A stretch of DNA of 64,000 nt from Sphingomonadaceae bacterium (GCA_027533105.1 JAPZTW010000002.1:186001-250000); one strand, 5' to 3'. Positions 37,052-47,006 are shown, counted from the first letter of the stretch. Program-made: numbers and translations. The notes: generated by a model not told the origin, from the letters alone.

Positions 37052-38142
37052 GCGGCTTCTCCCGTCAGCTTTTCGACCAGCAGGTCTTCCCAGAACAGCA
37101 GGTTGCCCTGCTCGATCGCCAGGCTGCGAGCCCGGCGCATATGGAGGTGGAGGCCCTGCTCCCAGGTCACGCCGATCCCGCCGTGGATCTGCACGCAGTC
37201 GCGCGCGCAGGTATCATAGGCTTCAGTGGCAGTGAGGCGCGCGTCGGCCGCGGCGACGAGGAACTCGTCGGTTCCGGCCACGGCCGCGGCATGGATGCAG
37301 TTGGCGCGGGCGATTTCGACTAGGCCATACATCTCGGCAATGCGGTGCTTGACCGACTGGAAGGCCCCGATCGGTTGGCCAAAGGCCTTGCGCATCACGG
37401 CATAATCACGCGCGATGTGCAGCAACGCCTCGGACCCTCCGACCTGCTCGTGCGCCGTCACCACGGCCATCCGGGCAAGGACTTCGCGGGCAAGGTCAAG
37501 CGCCGCGGCACCCTCGGCCAGGACCGTAGCCGGGGTGCCGGCAAAGGTCAGGTCGGCATAGAGCCGGCTGTTGTCGAAGCTGGAGACGGGCTTGCGCTCC
37601 GCCCCGGCCAGTTCGGCGATCGCCAGCACCGGACCATTCGCGCCGCTGGCCCAGACCAGCGCCAATTCGGCCTTGATCGCGCCGGGCACGGCCGGCTTGG
37701 CGCCGGTCAGCTTGCCATCGGCAAACTTGGTTGCAGGCGCTGCGGGAAGGATGTCGGTCCCTTCGGCAAAGGCCACCGCACCGCGCACTTCGCCAGCAGC
37801 GATCTGCGGCAGGTACTTCGCGGCCAGATCGGCATTACCGGCCGCAACCAGCGCATGGGTCACGCCATAGCCGGGGGTCAGGAAGGGCGCACCGGCAGTT
37901 GCCGCGCCGCTCGCCTGGGCCACCAGGCCCAGCTCGACCAGGCCAAGGCCCAGCCCGCCGTGCTCTTCCGGCACGGCCAGCGCGGTCCAGCCCTGTTCGA
38001 CCGCTGTGTCCCAGAAGGTGGCGTCATGTTCGCCCACTTGCTCCAGCAGCTTCAGCAGCCGGTCCTTGGCCATGCGGGCATCGAGCACGCGGCGCGATTC
38101 GGTCGCGATGGCTTGCTGACCTTCATCATAAAGGATTGACAT
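37048..38142 (-). CDS. Acyl-CoA dehydrogenase family protein (364 aa), probable partner subunit
   Basis: A shorter, Ala-rich acyl-CoA dehydrogenase paralogue. The N-terminal domain has VPEEHGGLGLGLVELGLVAQ; the middle domain is reduced and lacks a clear counterpart of the FAD-binding WITNG/KIWTS stretch; the C-terminal part has FGQPIGAFQSVKHRIAEMYGLVEIARA and QIHGGIGVTWE. The start at 38142 has AAAGGA before it; the frame to 38244 crosses the operator and is unsupported. It is the first gene after the candidate operator at 38206-38223. Confidence 0.87.
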   Translation of the reverse strand: MSILYDEGQQAIATESRRVLDARMAKDRLLKLLEQVGEHDATFWDTAVEQGWTALAVPEEHGGLGLGLVELGLVAQASGAATAGAPFLTPGYGVTHALVAAGNADLAAKYLPQIAAGEVRGAVAFAEGTDILPAAPATKFADGKLTGAKPAVPGAIKAELALVWASGANGPVLAIAELAGAERKPVSSFDNSRLYADLTFAGTPATVLAEGAAALDLAREVLARMAVVTAHEQVGGSEALLHIARDYAVMRKAFGQPIGAFQSVKHRIAEMYGLVEIARANCIHAAAVAGTDEFLVAAADARLTATEAYDTCARDCVQIHGGIGVTWEQGLHLHMRRARSLAIEQGNLLFWEDLLVEKLTGEAA

Positions 38143-38205
38143 ATCGTCCTTTCCTGTCTCCCTATGGCGCGCGACCTGATCTGAGCCAGTTCGCTTTGCC
38201 GACGA

Positions 38206-38223
38206 TTTAATCGAACGATTAAA
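38206..38223. promoter_or_regulatory. Candidate operator, perfect palindrome
   Basis: TTTAATCG-AA-CGATTAAA is a perfect 8-bp inverted repeat with a two-base centre, 64 bases upstream of the 364-aa acyl-CoA dehydrogenase start. On the minus strand its first half TTTAAT could serve as a -10 hexamer after TTGTCG at 15 bases. It matches the site at 32134-32151. Confidence 0.6.
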
Positions 38224-38276
38224 CGCTTGCTGTCCGACCGACAAGTGGGCTTTCGGTCAGGCCGCTGATCGCTGGA

Positions 38277-39431
38277 TCACAGCCCGCGCTCGGCCATCCA
38301 GCCACGGACGATCCCCACTGCCTCGGGCAGCAGGTCCGGGCGCGAGGTATAGTAATGATCGGCCCCCACCACGTCGCGATAGGTCTTGTCAGAGCTGCCC
38401 AGCGCCGCGAACAGGCGGTGGGCGTGGCTGGGCGTGCAGGCCAGGTCGGCGGTGTTGTTGAGCACCAGCGACGGGGCCGAAATCCGCGCGCCATTGGTGA
38501 GGCCATTGGCGTTGCTGGCCGAATGGCTCCACTGCGATAGCCAGGACCGCGCCGTGGTGAACCGCGCGAGGCCCACTGGCCCATCGTTCACGATCCGGGG
38601 ATCGCCAAGATAGCAGGTATAGGGTTCCCGGTCGGATGGGTCCTGCGCAGGATCGAGCCAGCGCACGTCGCACATCGTGCCCTGCACGGTGAAGCAGCGC
38701 TCGCCATCGGGCACGCGCGAGGCACGGATCTCGGCCAGCATGGCGCGCGCCCGCTCGGTAATGCGGTCATTGCGGGCGATCTGCGCCGCGCGGAAGCGGG
38801 CGACGAATTCGGGGGTGAATGGGGCCTGGTTCGGGCAATCGGGGTGATGGATATCGAGTTCGATGTCACGCTCGAACGGGCGATCCTCGTCCATCACCGA
38901 AGGGTCGAGCCACTCCGTCATCGTCACGGCGCGGCTGATGTGCGCGGCGAGCAGCATCACCCCGTCGGCCGGTTGCAGCCCCGCGTTGACCAGATCGACC
39001 GCATCGCCCGCCGGGGTATGGGTGATCGTCGGATGCTCGGCCTGGTCCTGATAGAACAGCGAGAGCGATCCCCCGCCCGACCAGCCGCCGAGCACGACCT
39101 TCTCGTAACCGAACCGCCGCTTGCAGTCGGCAATCGCCGCGCCCAGATCGAGCACGCACTTCTCCATGATCAGCGCGGTATCGTTGCCGCGATAGCGCGG
39201 GTTCACATAGATCACGTGGCTCCCGGCGTGGGCCAGCGCGGAAACCAGCGGCAGGAAGGCCCCGCCGCCGATCGGGTGGGAGAAGACGATTGCCGTCTGG
39301 GCCCGCTCGCTGCCCTCGGGCCGGATCCGCATGCATTCGATAAAGACGCGGCCGGTTGGCCCGCCATAGGTTTCCTTCAGCGGCGAAGGGTCCTTGTAGA
39401 TGAAGCCATAGGGCTCGCGAACGATAGTCAT
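38277..39431 (-). CDS. Alpha/beta-fold hydrolase (384 aa)
   Basis: A 384-residue hydrolase with the oxyanion-hole region FSHPIGGG, the nucleophile elbow GGWSGGG (Ser118) and a C-terminal DHYYTSR with the likely catalytic histidine. The long insertion between nucleophile and histidine is a cap domain. It could be an acyl-CoA thioesterase or lactone/ester hydrolase. The ATG at 39431 was preferred to a frame to 39497. It is divergent from the VOC gene. Confidence 0.84.
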   Translation of the reverse strand: MTIVREPYGFIYKDPSPLKETYGGPTGRVFIECMRIRPEGSERAQTAIVFSHPIGGGAFLPLVSALAHAGSHVIYVNPRYRGNDTALIMEKCVLDLGAAIADCKRRFGYEKVVLGGWSGGGSLSLFYQDQAEHPTITHTPAGDAVDLVNAGLQPADGVMLLAAHISRAVTMTEWLDPSVMDEDRPFERDIELDIHHPDCPNQAPFTPEFVARFRAAQIARNDRITERARAMLAEIRASRVPDGERCFTVQGTMCDVRWLDPAQDPSDREPYTCYLGDPRIVNDGPVGLARFTTARSWLSQWSHSASNANGLTNGARISAPSLVLNNTADLACTPSHAHRLFAALGSSDKTYRDVVGADHYYTSRPDLLPEAVGIVRGWMAERGL

Positions 39432-39499
39432 CGATTCTGCTTCCTCTCCTCCCCCAGCGTGGATAGGATTTCCCCGCTTGTCGAGACGGGAGAGCAACG

Positions 39500-40186
39500 A
39501 TGCGCGTGCAGCAGCCGGACGGGATCCACCACATCGCGATCATGAGCGCAGACATGAAGGCGCAGCTCACCTTCTTCACCCAGGTGATGGGCTTTCCGCT
39601 GAAGGGCCTGTTCGAAATGCACGGGGTGCCGGGCGGCAAGCATGCGTTTCTCGAGATGGGGCCGGACAGCTTCTTCTCGGTGGTCGAACTGGCCGGGATT
39701 GATGAGATCCCCAGCACGGTTGGAATTACCCATGCCGGGACCGGCGCGGGCAAGTGCGCCGCCGGCACCATGCAGCACATCGCCTTTCGCGTGCCGGACG
39801 AGGATGGGCTGATCGCCATGCGCGACCGGATCCGCAGCCACGGTGTGCCCGCCATCGGCCCGATCGGCCACGGCTTCTGCAAGTCGATCTATTTCGCCGG
39901 GCCGGAAGGCCTGACGCTGGAAGTTTCCACCCAGGTCGCCCCGCTCGATCCGGCGCGGTGGGTCGATCCGGCAATGCTGACCGAATGCGGCATCTCCGGG
40001 GCCGAGGCCGAAGGCATGCTGAACCCGCCGCCCTGCAATCCGGACGGGCCGGTCGCCCAGCCCGCTTACAATCCGGCCGTGCCGAACCTCGCCTATCCAC
40101 CCGAGGCGCTGAAGGCGATCCTGGCCGCCCCCGATGCCGCGATCACGGCGCAGGGGACCTATGACGAGCCCCCGGTCCCGGCATGA
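39500..40186 (+). CDS. VOC (glyoxalase/dioxygenase) family protein
   Basis: A 228-residue metal-binding VOC-fold protein. The N-terminal half has [26 protein letters not shown] and the second motif [15 protein letters not shown], with a Glu near GLTLEVSTQ, giving the H-H-E type ligand set. About 90 C-terminal residues are Pro/Ala-rich and lack similarity I recognise. The substrate is unknown. Its stop overlaps the next gene start by four bases. Confidence 0.83.
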   Translation: MRVQQPDGIHHIAIMSADMKAQLTFFTQVMGFPLKGLFEMHGVPGGKHAFLEMGPDSFFSVVELAGIDEIPSTVGITHAGTGAGKCAAGTMQHIAFRVPDEDGLIAMRDRIRSHGVPAIGPIGHGFCKSIYFAGPEGLTLEVSTQVAPLDPARWVDPAMLTECGISGAEAEGMLNPPPCNPDGPVAQPAYNPAVPNLAYPPEALKAILAAPDAAITAQGTYDEPPVPA

Positions 40187-40857
40187 GTGGAACGGAGCCG
40201 GACACTATCGCCCCACTGACCGCTGAGGACGCTGCCCGGCTGCTGGAGCGCGATGGCTATGTCGTGCTGCGGGGCACGCTCGGCCCGGATCAGGTCGAAG
40301 CCGCCCGCGACGCCTTCGAGGCCGGTTATCTGCCCTCTGCCGAATGGCCCGCCCCGCGCGGCGGCGACTGGCGGCATGCCCTGGTTGATCTGGATCCCAC
40401 CATTCAGGCCATCTGCCGGCTTCCGCCGATGCTTAGGCTGGTCGGGGGCATGATTGGAGAGCCGTTCTTCCTGATGCAAGTGGAAGGCCGTGAGCCGCGC
40501 CCCGGCAACGCGGCGCAACTCTTGCACCGCGATGGTGACGGCGAAGCAACCTACGTCGCGGCCCTGGCCTTCCTTGACGATTTCGACGCCGAGAACGGCG
40601 CGACCCAGGTCTGCCCCGGCACGCACCGTGCCGGAACCGACCCGGCCACGCCGCCGCTGGTGCTTTCAGGCCAGGCCGGCGACATCGTGGTGTTTCATTC
40701 CGAAGTGCTTCATGGCGCGACGACCAACCATAGCGGTGCCCCGCGTCGCTCGCTGCTGATCAACTATTCGCCGGTGCGGTTCCGCGAGGCAACGCTGGCG
40801 ACCGAGGCCCTGCGCGGCGTGCGGATGGACACGGGCGAGGTCTTCGCGCCGGACTAG
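40183..40857 (+). CDS. Phytanoyl-CoA dioxygenase family protein
   Basis: A 224-residue Fe(II)/2-oxoglutarate-dependent oxygenase. The facial triad is His115-x-Asp117 in LLHRDGD and His177 in [12 protein letters not shown], and the 2-oxoglutarate-binding arginine is in APRRSLL. Family members hydroxylate phytanoyl-CoA or other branched substrates. It is coupled by ATGA overlap to the VOC gene and lies at the end of the acyl-CoA catabolic cluster. Confidence 0.87.
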   Translation: MSGTEPDTIAPLTAEDAARLLERDGYVVLRGTLGPDQVEAARDAFEAGYLPSAEWPAPRGGDWRHALVDLDPTIQAICRLPPMLRLVGGMIGEPFFLMQVEGREPRPGNAAQLLHRDGDGEATYVAALAFLDDFDAENGATQVCPGTHRAGTDPATPPLVLSGQAGDIVVFHSEVLHGATTNHSGAPRRSLLINYSPVRFREATLATEALRGVRMDTGEVFAPD

Positions 40858-40929
40858 CACTCCGCTCACCCCCTTGCCTTCCCCGCCCCCGCCCCCTAGC
40901 GGCTCCGGCAACAGCGCAAGGAGTCGAAC

Positions 40930-42243
40930 ATGGTCCCCCGTTATGCCCACCCCGCGATGGTTGCCATCTGGGAACCGGAAGCGCGTTTCCGGATCTGGTT
41001 CGAAATCGAGGCGCACGCCACGCAGAAGCTGGGCGAACTGGGTGTAGTCCCCGCGAGCGGCGCCAAGGCGCTGTGGGACTGGTGGGCGACCAACCCCGCA
41101 ATCGACGTGGCCGCGATCGACGCGATCGAGGCAGTCACCAAGCACGATGTGATCGCCTTCCTCGACTGGGTGGCCCAGCAGGTCGGCCCCGAGGCGCGCT
41201 TCATGCACCAGGGCATGACCAGCAGCGACGTGCTCGACACCACGCTGGCCGTGCAGCTCGCCCGGGCCAGCGATATCCTGCTGGCCGATCTTGACGAGCT
41301 GCTGGCCGCGATCAAGCGCCGTGCCTTCGAGCACAAGTATACCCCCACCATCGGCCGCAGTCACGGCATCCACGCCGAGCCGACCACCTTCGGCAAGAAG
41401 CTGGCCGAGGCCTATGCCGAATTCAGCCGTTGCAAGGCGCGGCTGCTCGCCGCCCGCGCCGAAGTGGCGACCTGCGCGATTTCGGGTGCGGTCGGCACCT
41501 TCGCCAATATCGATCCCTCGGTTGAGGAATATGTCGCGCAGCAGCTGGGCCTCGCGGTCGAGCCGGTTTCGACCCAGGTCATCCCGCGCGATCGCCACGC
41601 GATGTTCTTCGCCACCCTGGGCGTGATCGCCAGCAGCATCGAGCGCCTCGCGGTCGAGATCCGCCACCTCCAGCGGACCGAAGTGCTGGAGGCCGAGGAA
41701 TACTTCTCGCCCGGCCAGAAGGGTTCCAGCGCCATGCCGCACAAGCGCAATCCGGTGCTGACCGAGAACCTGACCGGCCTGGCCCGCATGGTCCGCTCGG
41801 CCGTGACCCCGGCGCTGGAGAACGTCGCGCTGTGGCATGAGCGCGATATCTCGCACTCCTCGGTTGAGCGCTTCATCGGTCCGGACGCGACGATCACGCT
41901 CGACTTCGCGCTGGCCCGCCTGACCTCCGTGGTCGACAAGCTGCTCGTCTACCCCGAGCGGATGCAGAAGAACCTCGACAAGATGGGGGGCCTGGTCCAC
42001 TCGCAGCGCGTGCTGCTCGCTCTGACCCAGGCCGGGCTGGAGCGCGATGCCGCCTACCGCCTGGTCCAGCGCAACGCGATGAAGGTGTGGGAGAGCGACG
42101 GACAGCTCAACCTGCTCGAACTGCTGAAAGCCGATCCGGAAGTGACGGCGGCCCTCTCGCCCGCCGAGCTCGAGGAGAAGTTCAACCTCGACTATCACTT
42201 CAAGGCGATTGACACGATCTTTGCCCGCGTATTCGGCGCCTAA
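40930..42243 (+). CDS. purB: Adenylosuccinate lyase
   Basis: Catalyses two fumarate-releasing steps of purine synthesis. The 437-residue protein shows the fumarase/aspartase signature GSSAMPHKRNP and the GRSHGIHAEPTTFGKK and FMHQGMTSSDVLDTT motifs around the active-site histidines and serine. It starts after AGGAG. It begins the next core-metabolism block after the catabolic cluster. Confidence 0.95.
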   Translation: MVPRYAHPAMVAIWEPEARFRIWFEIEAHATQKLGELGVVPASGAKALWDWWATNPAIDVAAIDAIEAVTKHDVIAFLDWVAQQVGPEARFMHQGMTSSDVLDTTLAVQLARASDILLADLDELLAAIKRRAFEHKYTPTIGRSHGIHAEPTTFGKKLAEAYAEFSRCKARLLAARAEVATCAISGAVGTFANIDPSVEEYVAQQLGLAVEPVSTQVIPRDRHAMFFATLGVIASSIERLAVEIRHLQRTEVLEAEEYFSPGQKGSSAMPHKRNPVLTENLTGLARMVRSAVTPALENVALWHERDISHSSVERFIGPDATITLDFALARLTSVVDKLLVYPERMQKNLDKMGGLVHSQRVLLALTQAGLERDAAYRLVQRNAMKVWESDGQLNLLELLKADPEVTAALSPAELEEKFNLDYHFKAIDTIFARVFGA

Positions 42244-42312
42244 CTTGCCCTTGCCCGCCATCCCGCCTAGCATCGTGAACGAGCAAGTGGCGGGTAAAGG
42301 AGACATGGGGCC

Positions 42313-42633
42313 ATGCAGGTGATCCGGACTGTGATCTGGGTGCTGGTGCTGGTGGCGCTGGGGTTGTTCACGCTGAACAATTGGCAGCCGGTGGAAGTAA
42401 AGATCTGGGAAGGCCTGATCCTTGAAACCAAGCTGCCGGCGCTGGTCATCACCTCGTTCCTGATGGGCCTCCTGCCGATGTGGCTGCTGCACAAGGGCGT
42501 AAGCTGGCGGTTGAACCGGCGGATCGGCCTGCTGGAAAACACCGTCAAGGCCACCAGTCAGGGCAGCCCCGTAGCGGTGGCCACCTCCACCCAGCTTGAA
42601 GCCGAAGCCAGCAAGAACGAAGGCGCCGCCTGA
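42313..42633 (+). CDS. LapA-domain membrane protein (DUF1049)
   Basis: A 106-residue inner-membrane protein with two hydrophobic segments (TVIWVLVLVALGLFTL and LPALVITSFLMGLLPMWLL) and NNWQPVEVKIW between them, typical of lipopolysaccharide assembly protein A domains. The C-terminal tail is cytoplasmic and Ala/Ser-rich. It lies immediately before pyrF, a frequent alphaproteobacterial arrangement. Confidence 0.85.
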   Translation: MQVIRTVIWVLVLVALGLFTLNNWQPVEVKIWEGLILETKLPALVITSFLMGLLPMWLLHKGVSWRLNRRIGLLENTVKATSQGSPVAVATSTQLEAEASKNEGAA

Positions 42634-42634
42634 C

Positions 42635-43309
42635 ATGTCGAACCCGATCTACCTGGCGCTTGACGTTCCCCGGCTCGATGCCGCCGAAGCCCTGGCCCGC
42701 AAGGTCAAGGGCCATGTCGGGGGTCTGAAGCTGGGCCTCGAATTCTTCTGCGCCCATGGCCATCACGGCGTGCACGAACTGGCCAAGATCGGCCTGCCGA
42801 TTTTCCTCGACCTCAAGCTGCACGATATCCCCAACACCGTCGCCGCGGCGATGCAGGCGATCCACGTGCTGGAGCCCGCCATCGTCACCATCCACGCCGG
42901 CGGTGGCCGCGCGATGATGGAAGATGCCAAGGCGGCAGCGGGCGAGCATACCAAGGTTGTGGCGGTGACCCTGCTGACCAGCCTCGATGAAAGCGACATG
43001 GCCGCCACCGGCGTTGGCGGCAGCGCGCATGATCAGGTGATGCGCCTGGCTGACCTGGCCCATCAGTCCGGCCTTGATGGCATCGTCTGTTCGGGACACG
43101 AAGTGGGCGCGGTCCACAAGCAGTGGAAGGACGGCTTCTTCGTCGTTCCTGGCCTGCGCCCGGCGGGCGGGGCCATGGGCGACCAGAAGCGCGCCGTTAC
43201 CCCGCGCCAGGCCCGCGATGCCGGCGCATCGGTGCTGGTCATCGGCCGCCCGATCAGCCGCGCCGAGGATCCGGTTGCCGCCGCCCGGGCGATCGAGGCC
43301 ACCCTCTAA
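42635..43309 (+). CDS. pyrF: Orotidine 5'-phosphate decarboxylase
   Basis: Last step of UMP synthesis. The 224-residue TIM barrel has the catalytic FLDLKLHDIPNTV (Asp-Lys-Asp set), an N-terminal LALDVPRLD and the phosphate-binding GRPISRAEDP. The ATG at 42635 begins one base after the LapA-like stop codon, so the two are coupled; the longer frame is spurious. Confidence 0.95.
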   Translation: MSNPIYLALDVPRLDAAEALARKVKGHVGGLKLGLEFFCAHGHHGVHELAKIGLPIFLDLKLHDIPNTVAAAMQAIHVLEPAIVTIHAGGGRAMMEDAKAAAGEHTKVVAVTLLTSLDESDMAATGVGGSAHDQVMRLADLAHQSGLDGIVCSGHEVGAVHKQWKDGFFVVPGLRPAGGAMGDQKRAVTPRQARDAGASVLVIGRPISRAEDPVAAARAIEATL

Positions 43310-43366
43310 CGTTCAGCGAGCGGCAAGCATCGCGGGTGCAAAGAGGTAATCCATAAGGAGAACCTC

Positions 43367-44125
43367 ATGAAATTCCTGCGTTTTGCTGCCGCCCCGCTGG
43401 CCCTTGCTCTCGCCCTGCCGGGTGCTGCCGCCATGGCCCAGACGGCCAGCCCGGTTGCCGCCATCGCCCCCACCTCCACCCTGCTGTCGATCAGCGCCGA
43501 AGCGCGCACGTCACGCAAGCCGGACCTGGCCGTGTTCAGCGCCGGGGTGACCAGCCAGGGCAAGACCGCAGCTGCTGCCCTTGCCGCCAATTCGGCCGAC
43601 ATGAACCGGGTGATCGCCGCGCTGAAGGCGGCCGGGATTGCCGACAAGGACATCCAGACCAGCAACCTCAACCTCAATCCGGTCTATGCCCCGCCGGTGG
43701 TCGGTCCGAACGGCCAGGTCGAAAACCAGGAGCCGCGGATCATCGGCTACCAGGTCAACAACCAGGTCACTGTCCGCCAGCGCAAGCTGGCCGAATTCGG
43801 CCGGGTGCTGGATACGCTGGTGGCCGCCGGGGCCAACCAGATCAATGGTCCCAGCTTCGAGATCGAAGACGCCGATGCCGCGCTGGATGAAGCCCGCAGC
43901 GCCGCCATGACCAAGGCCCGCAAGCGCGCCGAGCTTTATGCCAAGGCGGCGGGTCTGAAGGTCAAGCGGATCGTCTCGATCAGCGAGGGCGGCGGTTTCA
44001 CCCCACCAGTGCCGATGGTCTACGCCAAAGCCGGGATGATGGCAGAGGCAGCCGCCACGCCGGTCGCTGCGGGCGAACTGACCATGGCCACCACGGTGTC
44101 GGTGCAGTTCGAACTGGCACCGTAA
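43367..44125 (+). CDS. SIMPL-domain (DUF541) periplasmic protein
   Basis: A 252-residue exported protein with a signal peptide (MKFLRFAAAPLALALALPGAAAMAQ) and a SIMPL domain: LSISAEARTSRKPDLAVFSAGV, DIQTSNLNLNPVY, YQVNNQVTVRQRKL and the C-terminal AAGELTMATTVSVQFEL. Homologues are linked to oxidative-stress tolerance and envelope integrity. It has a strong AAGGAG site and sits between pyrF and trpF. Confidence 0.88.
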   Translation: MKFLRFAAAPLALALALPGAAAMAQTASPVAAIAPTSTLLSISAEARTSRKPDLAVFSAGVTSQGKTAAAALAANSADMNRVIAALKAAGIADKDIQTSNLNLNPVYAPPVVGPNGQVENQEPRIIGYQVNNQVTVRQRKLAEFGRVLDTLVAAGANQINGPSFEIEDADAALDEARSAAMTKARKRAELYAKAAGLKVKRIVSISEGGGFTPPVPMVYAKAGMMAEAAATPVAAGELTMATTVSVQFELAP

Positions 44126-44149
44126 GGCTCAAGGGGTTAGGGGGCGGCA

Positions 44150-44791
44150 ATGCCCGCCCCCGCCATCAAGATCTGCGGCGTTGCCGATGCCGACGCGCTC
44201 GAAGCGACGATTGCCGCGCGCGCGGATTGTGTCGGCTTCAACTTCTATCCGCCCAGCCCCCGCTTCCTGCCGCTGAACCGCGCGGCCGAGCTGGGCGCGC
44301 GGGCGGAAGGCCGGATCAAGCGGGTGGGCGTGTTCGTGGCGGCCGAAGCTGCGGCAATGGCCGAAGCCGTGGCGGCGGCCCGGCTCGATGCGATCCAGCT
44401 CCACGGCGGCGAATCTCCCGCCCAGGCGGCGGCAATCAAGGCCCGTTTCGGGCTGCCCGTGTGGCAAGTGATCAGCGTCGCGGGGGCCAGCGATATTGCC
44501 AAAGCCGAAGCCTATGCCGGCGCGGCCGATTTCATCCTGTTTGATGCCAAGACGCCCAAGGGCACCCTGCCTGGCGGGATGGGCCTCGCCTTCGACTGGA
44601 CCCTGCTGGCCAGTTGTCGCGGTGCCCTGCCCTGGGGGCTGGCCGGGGGCCTTTCCCCCGCCAACGTGGCCGAGGCCGCGCGCATTTCGGGCGCGCCGCT
44701 GGTCGATACGGCATCGGGAGTCGAATCCGCACCGGGCATCAAGGACCCGGCCCTGATCGCGGCCTTCTGCGCCGCGGCACGATCCGCCTGA
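44150..44791 (+). CDS. trpF: Phosphoribosylanthranilate isomerase
   Basis: Third dedicated step of tryptophan synthesis. The 213-residue TIM barrel has KICGVADADALEA with the catalytic cysteine, CVGFNFYPPSPRFL, IQLHGGESP, FILFDAKTPKG with the catalytic aspartate and the phosphate-binding GLAGGLSPANV. It starts 24 bases after the SIMPL gene and is followed by trpB and trpA. Confidence 0.94.
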   Translation: MPAPAIKICGVADADALEATIAARADCVGFNFYPPSPRFLPLNRAAELGARAEGRIKRVGVFVAAEAAAMAEAVAAARLDAIQLHGGESPAQAAAIKARFGLPVWQVISVAGASDIAKAEAYAGAADFILFDAKTPKGTLPGGMGLAFDWTLLASCRGALPWGLAGGLSPANVAEAARISGAPLVDTASGVESAPGIKDPALIAAFCAAARSA

Positions 44792-44869
44792 CAATCCGGC
44801 AAGCCGGGCCCAATCTGGCCTTTCGCCCGCTGGACAGCGCCCGCCCGCCGTGCCAAGCGCCTCTGCGTC

Positions 44870-46078
44870 ATGACCGCAGCCAACTCATACCGCAACCAGC
44901 CTGATGATCGTGGCCACTTCGGCCAGTTCGGTGGACGCTATGTCGCCGAAACGCTTATGCCGCTGATCCTCGATCTTGAGCAGAATTACCGCGCGGCCAA
45001 GGCCGATCCGGCGTTCCAGGCCGAATTCGACGACCTGCTGGAACATTACGTCGGCCGCCCCAGCCCACTCTACTTTGCCCCGCGCCTGACCGAGGAATTG
45101 GGCGGCGCGCAAGTCTGGTTCAAGCGCGACGAGCTCAACCACACCGGCGCGCACAAGATCAACAACTGCATCGGCCAGATCCTGCTGGCGATCCGCATGG
45201 GCAAGACCCGGATCATTGCCGAAACCGGCGCGGGCCAGCACGGCGTCGCCACGGCCACGGTCTGCGCCCGCTTTGGCCTGCCCTGCGTGGTCTATATGGG
45301 CGCGACCGACGTGGCCCGGCAGGCGCCCAACGTGTTCCGGATGAAGCTGCTCGGCGCGGAAGTGGTCCCGGTCACCTCGGGCGCGGCGACGCTGAAGGAC
45401 GCGATGAACGAGGCGCTGCGCGACTGGGTCGCGAACGTGCACGACACCTTCTACATCATCGGCACCGCCGCCGGCCCGCACCCCTATCCGGAGCTGGTCC
45501 GCGATTTCCAGAGCGTGATCGGCAAGGAAGCCCGCGCGCAGATGCTGGCCCGCACTGGCCGCCTGCCCGACCTGCTGGTTGCCGCGATCGGCGGGGGCAG
45601 CAATGCCATCGGCCTGTTCCACCCGTTCCTCGATGATCCCTCGGTCAGGATGCTGGGGGTCGAGGCTGCGGGCTATGGTCTCGACAAGGAACACGCCGCT
45701 TCGCTCGCCGGCGGGCGTCCGGGCATTCTTCACGGCAACAAGACCTACCTGCTGCAGGACGAGGACGGCCAGATCACCGAAGGCCACTCGATCAGCGCGG
45801 GGCTGGACTATCCGGGCATCGGGCCCGAGCACTCCTGGCTCAAGGAAGTGGGCCGGGTCGACTATACCAGCGTCACCGATAGCGAAGCGCTGGAAGGCTT
45901 CCAGCTGCTCTGCCGGACCGAGGGGATCATCCCCGCGCTCGAACCCAGCCACGCCATCGCCGCTGTTACCAAGGTCGCCCCGACCATGAGCAAGGATCAG
46001 ATCGTGCTGGTCAACCTCTGCGGCCGCGGCGACAAGGATATCTTCTCGGTCGCGGAGCACCTGGGGGTGAAGCTGTGA
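44870..46078 (+). CDS. trpB: Tryptophan synthase beta chain
   Basis: PLP enzyme joining indole and serine. The 402-residue protein has the cofactor lysine in [21 protein letters not shown] for substrate carboxylate binding and the phosphate-binding [34 protein letters not shown] is the usual N-terminus. trpA follows after 133 bases that hold an inverted repeat. Confidence 0.96.
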   Translation: MTAANSYRNQPDDRGHFGQFGGRYVAETLMPLILDLEQNYRAAKADPAFQAEFDDLLEHYVGRPSPLYFAPRLTEELGGAQVWFKRDELNHTGAHKINNCIGQILLAIRMGKTRIIAETGAGQHGVATATVCARFGLPCVVYMGATDVARQAPNVFRMKLLGAEVVPVTSGAATLKDAMNEALRDWVANVHDTFYIIGTAAGPHPYPELVRDFQSVIGKEARAQMLARTGRLPDLLVAAIGGGSNAIGLFHPFLDDPSVRMLGVEAAGYGLDKEHAASLAGGRPGILHGNKTYLLQDEDGQITEGHSISAGLDYPGIGPEHSWLKEVGRVDYTSVTDSEALEGFQLLCRTEGIIPALEPSHAIAAVTKVAPTMSKDQIVLVNLCGRGDKDIFSVAEHLGVKL

Positions 46079-46098
46079 GTACGGCGACCACTGCACTC

Positions 46099-46179
46099 GT
46101 CATCCCGGACTTGTTCCGGGACAGTGCTTCCTTGCTACGCTACAGAACAAGCACCACCCCGGAACAAGTCCGGGGTGAC
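46099..46179. repeat. Palindromic intergenic repeat, copy 1 (trpB-trpA gap)
   Basis: The left end (46099-46120, starting GTCATCCCGG) and right end (46158-46179, ending CCGGGGTGAC) are inverted copies over 22 bases with one mismatch. Each end also folds by itself: CCCGGA-N5-TCCGGG. It lies in the trpB-trpA intergenic gap and should form strong RNA hairpins between the two coding regions. Confidence 0.85.
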
Positions 46180-46211
46180 AGAATTGTAACCCAAAGCCGA
46201 AGCAACCATCC

Positions 46212-47006
46212 ATGACCCGCCTCTCCGCCGCCTTTGCCAAGGGCCATCCGGCTCTCGTCACCTTCGTCACCGGCGGCGATCCGACGCCCGCTGCCACGCC
46301 AGCGATCCTCGATGCGTTGGTGGCTGGCGGGGCCGATGTGATCGAACTAGGGATGCCATTCACCGATCCGATGGCCGATGGTCCGGCGATCCAGAAGGCC
46401 AACCTGCGCAGCCTCGGCGCGGGCACGCGCACGGCAGACATCCTCAAGATCGCGACCGATTTCCGCGCGCGCCATCCGGATGTGCCGCTGGTGCTGATGG
46501 GCTATGCCAACCCGATGACCATTCGCGGTTCCGACTGGTTCGCTGACCAGTGCGCCGCTGCGGGCGTCGACGGGGTCATCTGCGTCGACATTCCGCCCGA
46601 GGAAGACCCGGAGCTTGGCCCGGCCCTGCGCGCGCGCGGCATCTCGCTGATCCGGCTCGCCACCCCCACCACCGATGCGGCGCGGCTGCCGGCGGTATTG
46701 GAAGGCTCGTCAGGCTTCCTCTACTACGTCTCGGTCGCCGGCATCACGGGCATGCAGCAGGCCGCCGTGGGGTCGATTGCCGAAGCGATGGCGCGGATCA
46801 AGGCCAAGACTGACCTGCCCGTCGCGGTCGGCTTTGGCGTGCGCACACCCGAACAGGCCGCCGCCTTTGCCAAGGTGGCTGACGGCGTAGTGGTCGGCTC
46901 GGCGCTGGTTGATCTCGTCGGTGAGCATGGCGCGAATGCAGCCGGGCCGGTGCAGGAATTGACTGCGGCGCTCGCACAGGCCGTCCATAATGCGCGTGAA
47001 GCCTGA
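46212..47006 (+). CDS. trpA: Tryptophan synthase alpha chain
   Basis: Cleaves indole-3-glycerol phosphate to indole, channelled to TrpB. The 264-residue TIM barrel has VIELGMPFTDPMADGPAIQ with the catalytic Glu and Asp, VLMGYANPM, and the phosphate site VGFGVRTPEQA and VVVGSALVD. It follows trpB after the repeat at 46099-46179. Confidence 0.95.
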   Translation: MTRLSAAFAKGHPALVTFVTGGDPTPAATPAILDALVAGGADVIELGMPFTDPMADGPAIQKANLRSLGAGTRTADILKIATDFRARHPDVPLVLMGYANPMTIRGSDWFADQCAAAGVDGVICVDIPPEEDPELGPALRARGISLIRLATPTTDAARLPAVLEGSSGFLYYVSVAGITGMQQAAVGSIAEAMARIKAKTDLPVAVGFGVRTPEQAAAFAKVADGVVVGSALVDLVGEHGANAAGPVQELTAALAQAVHNAREA

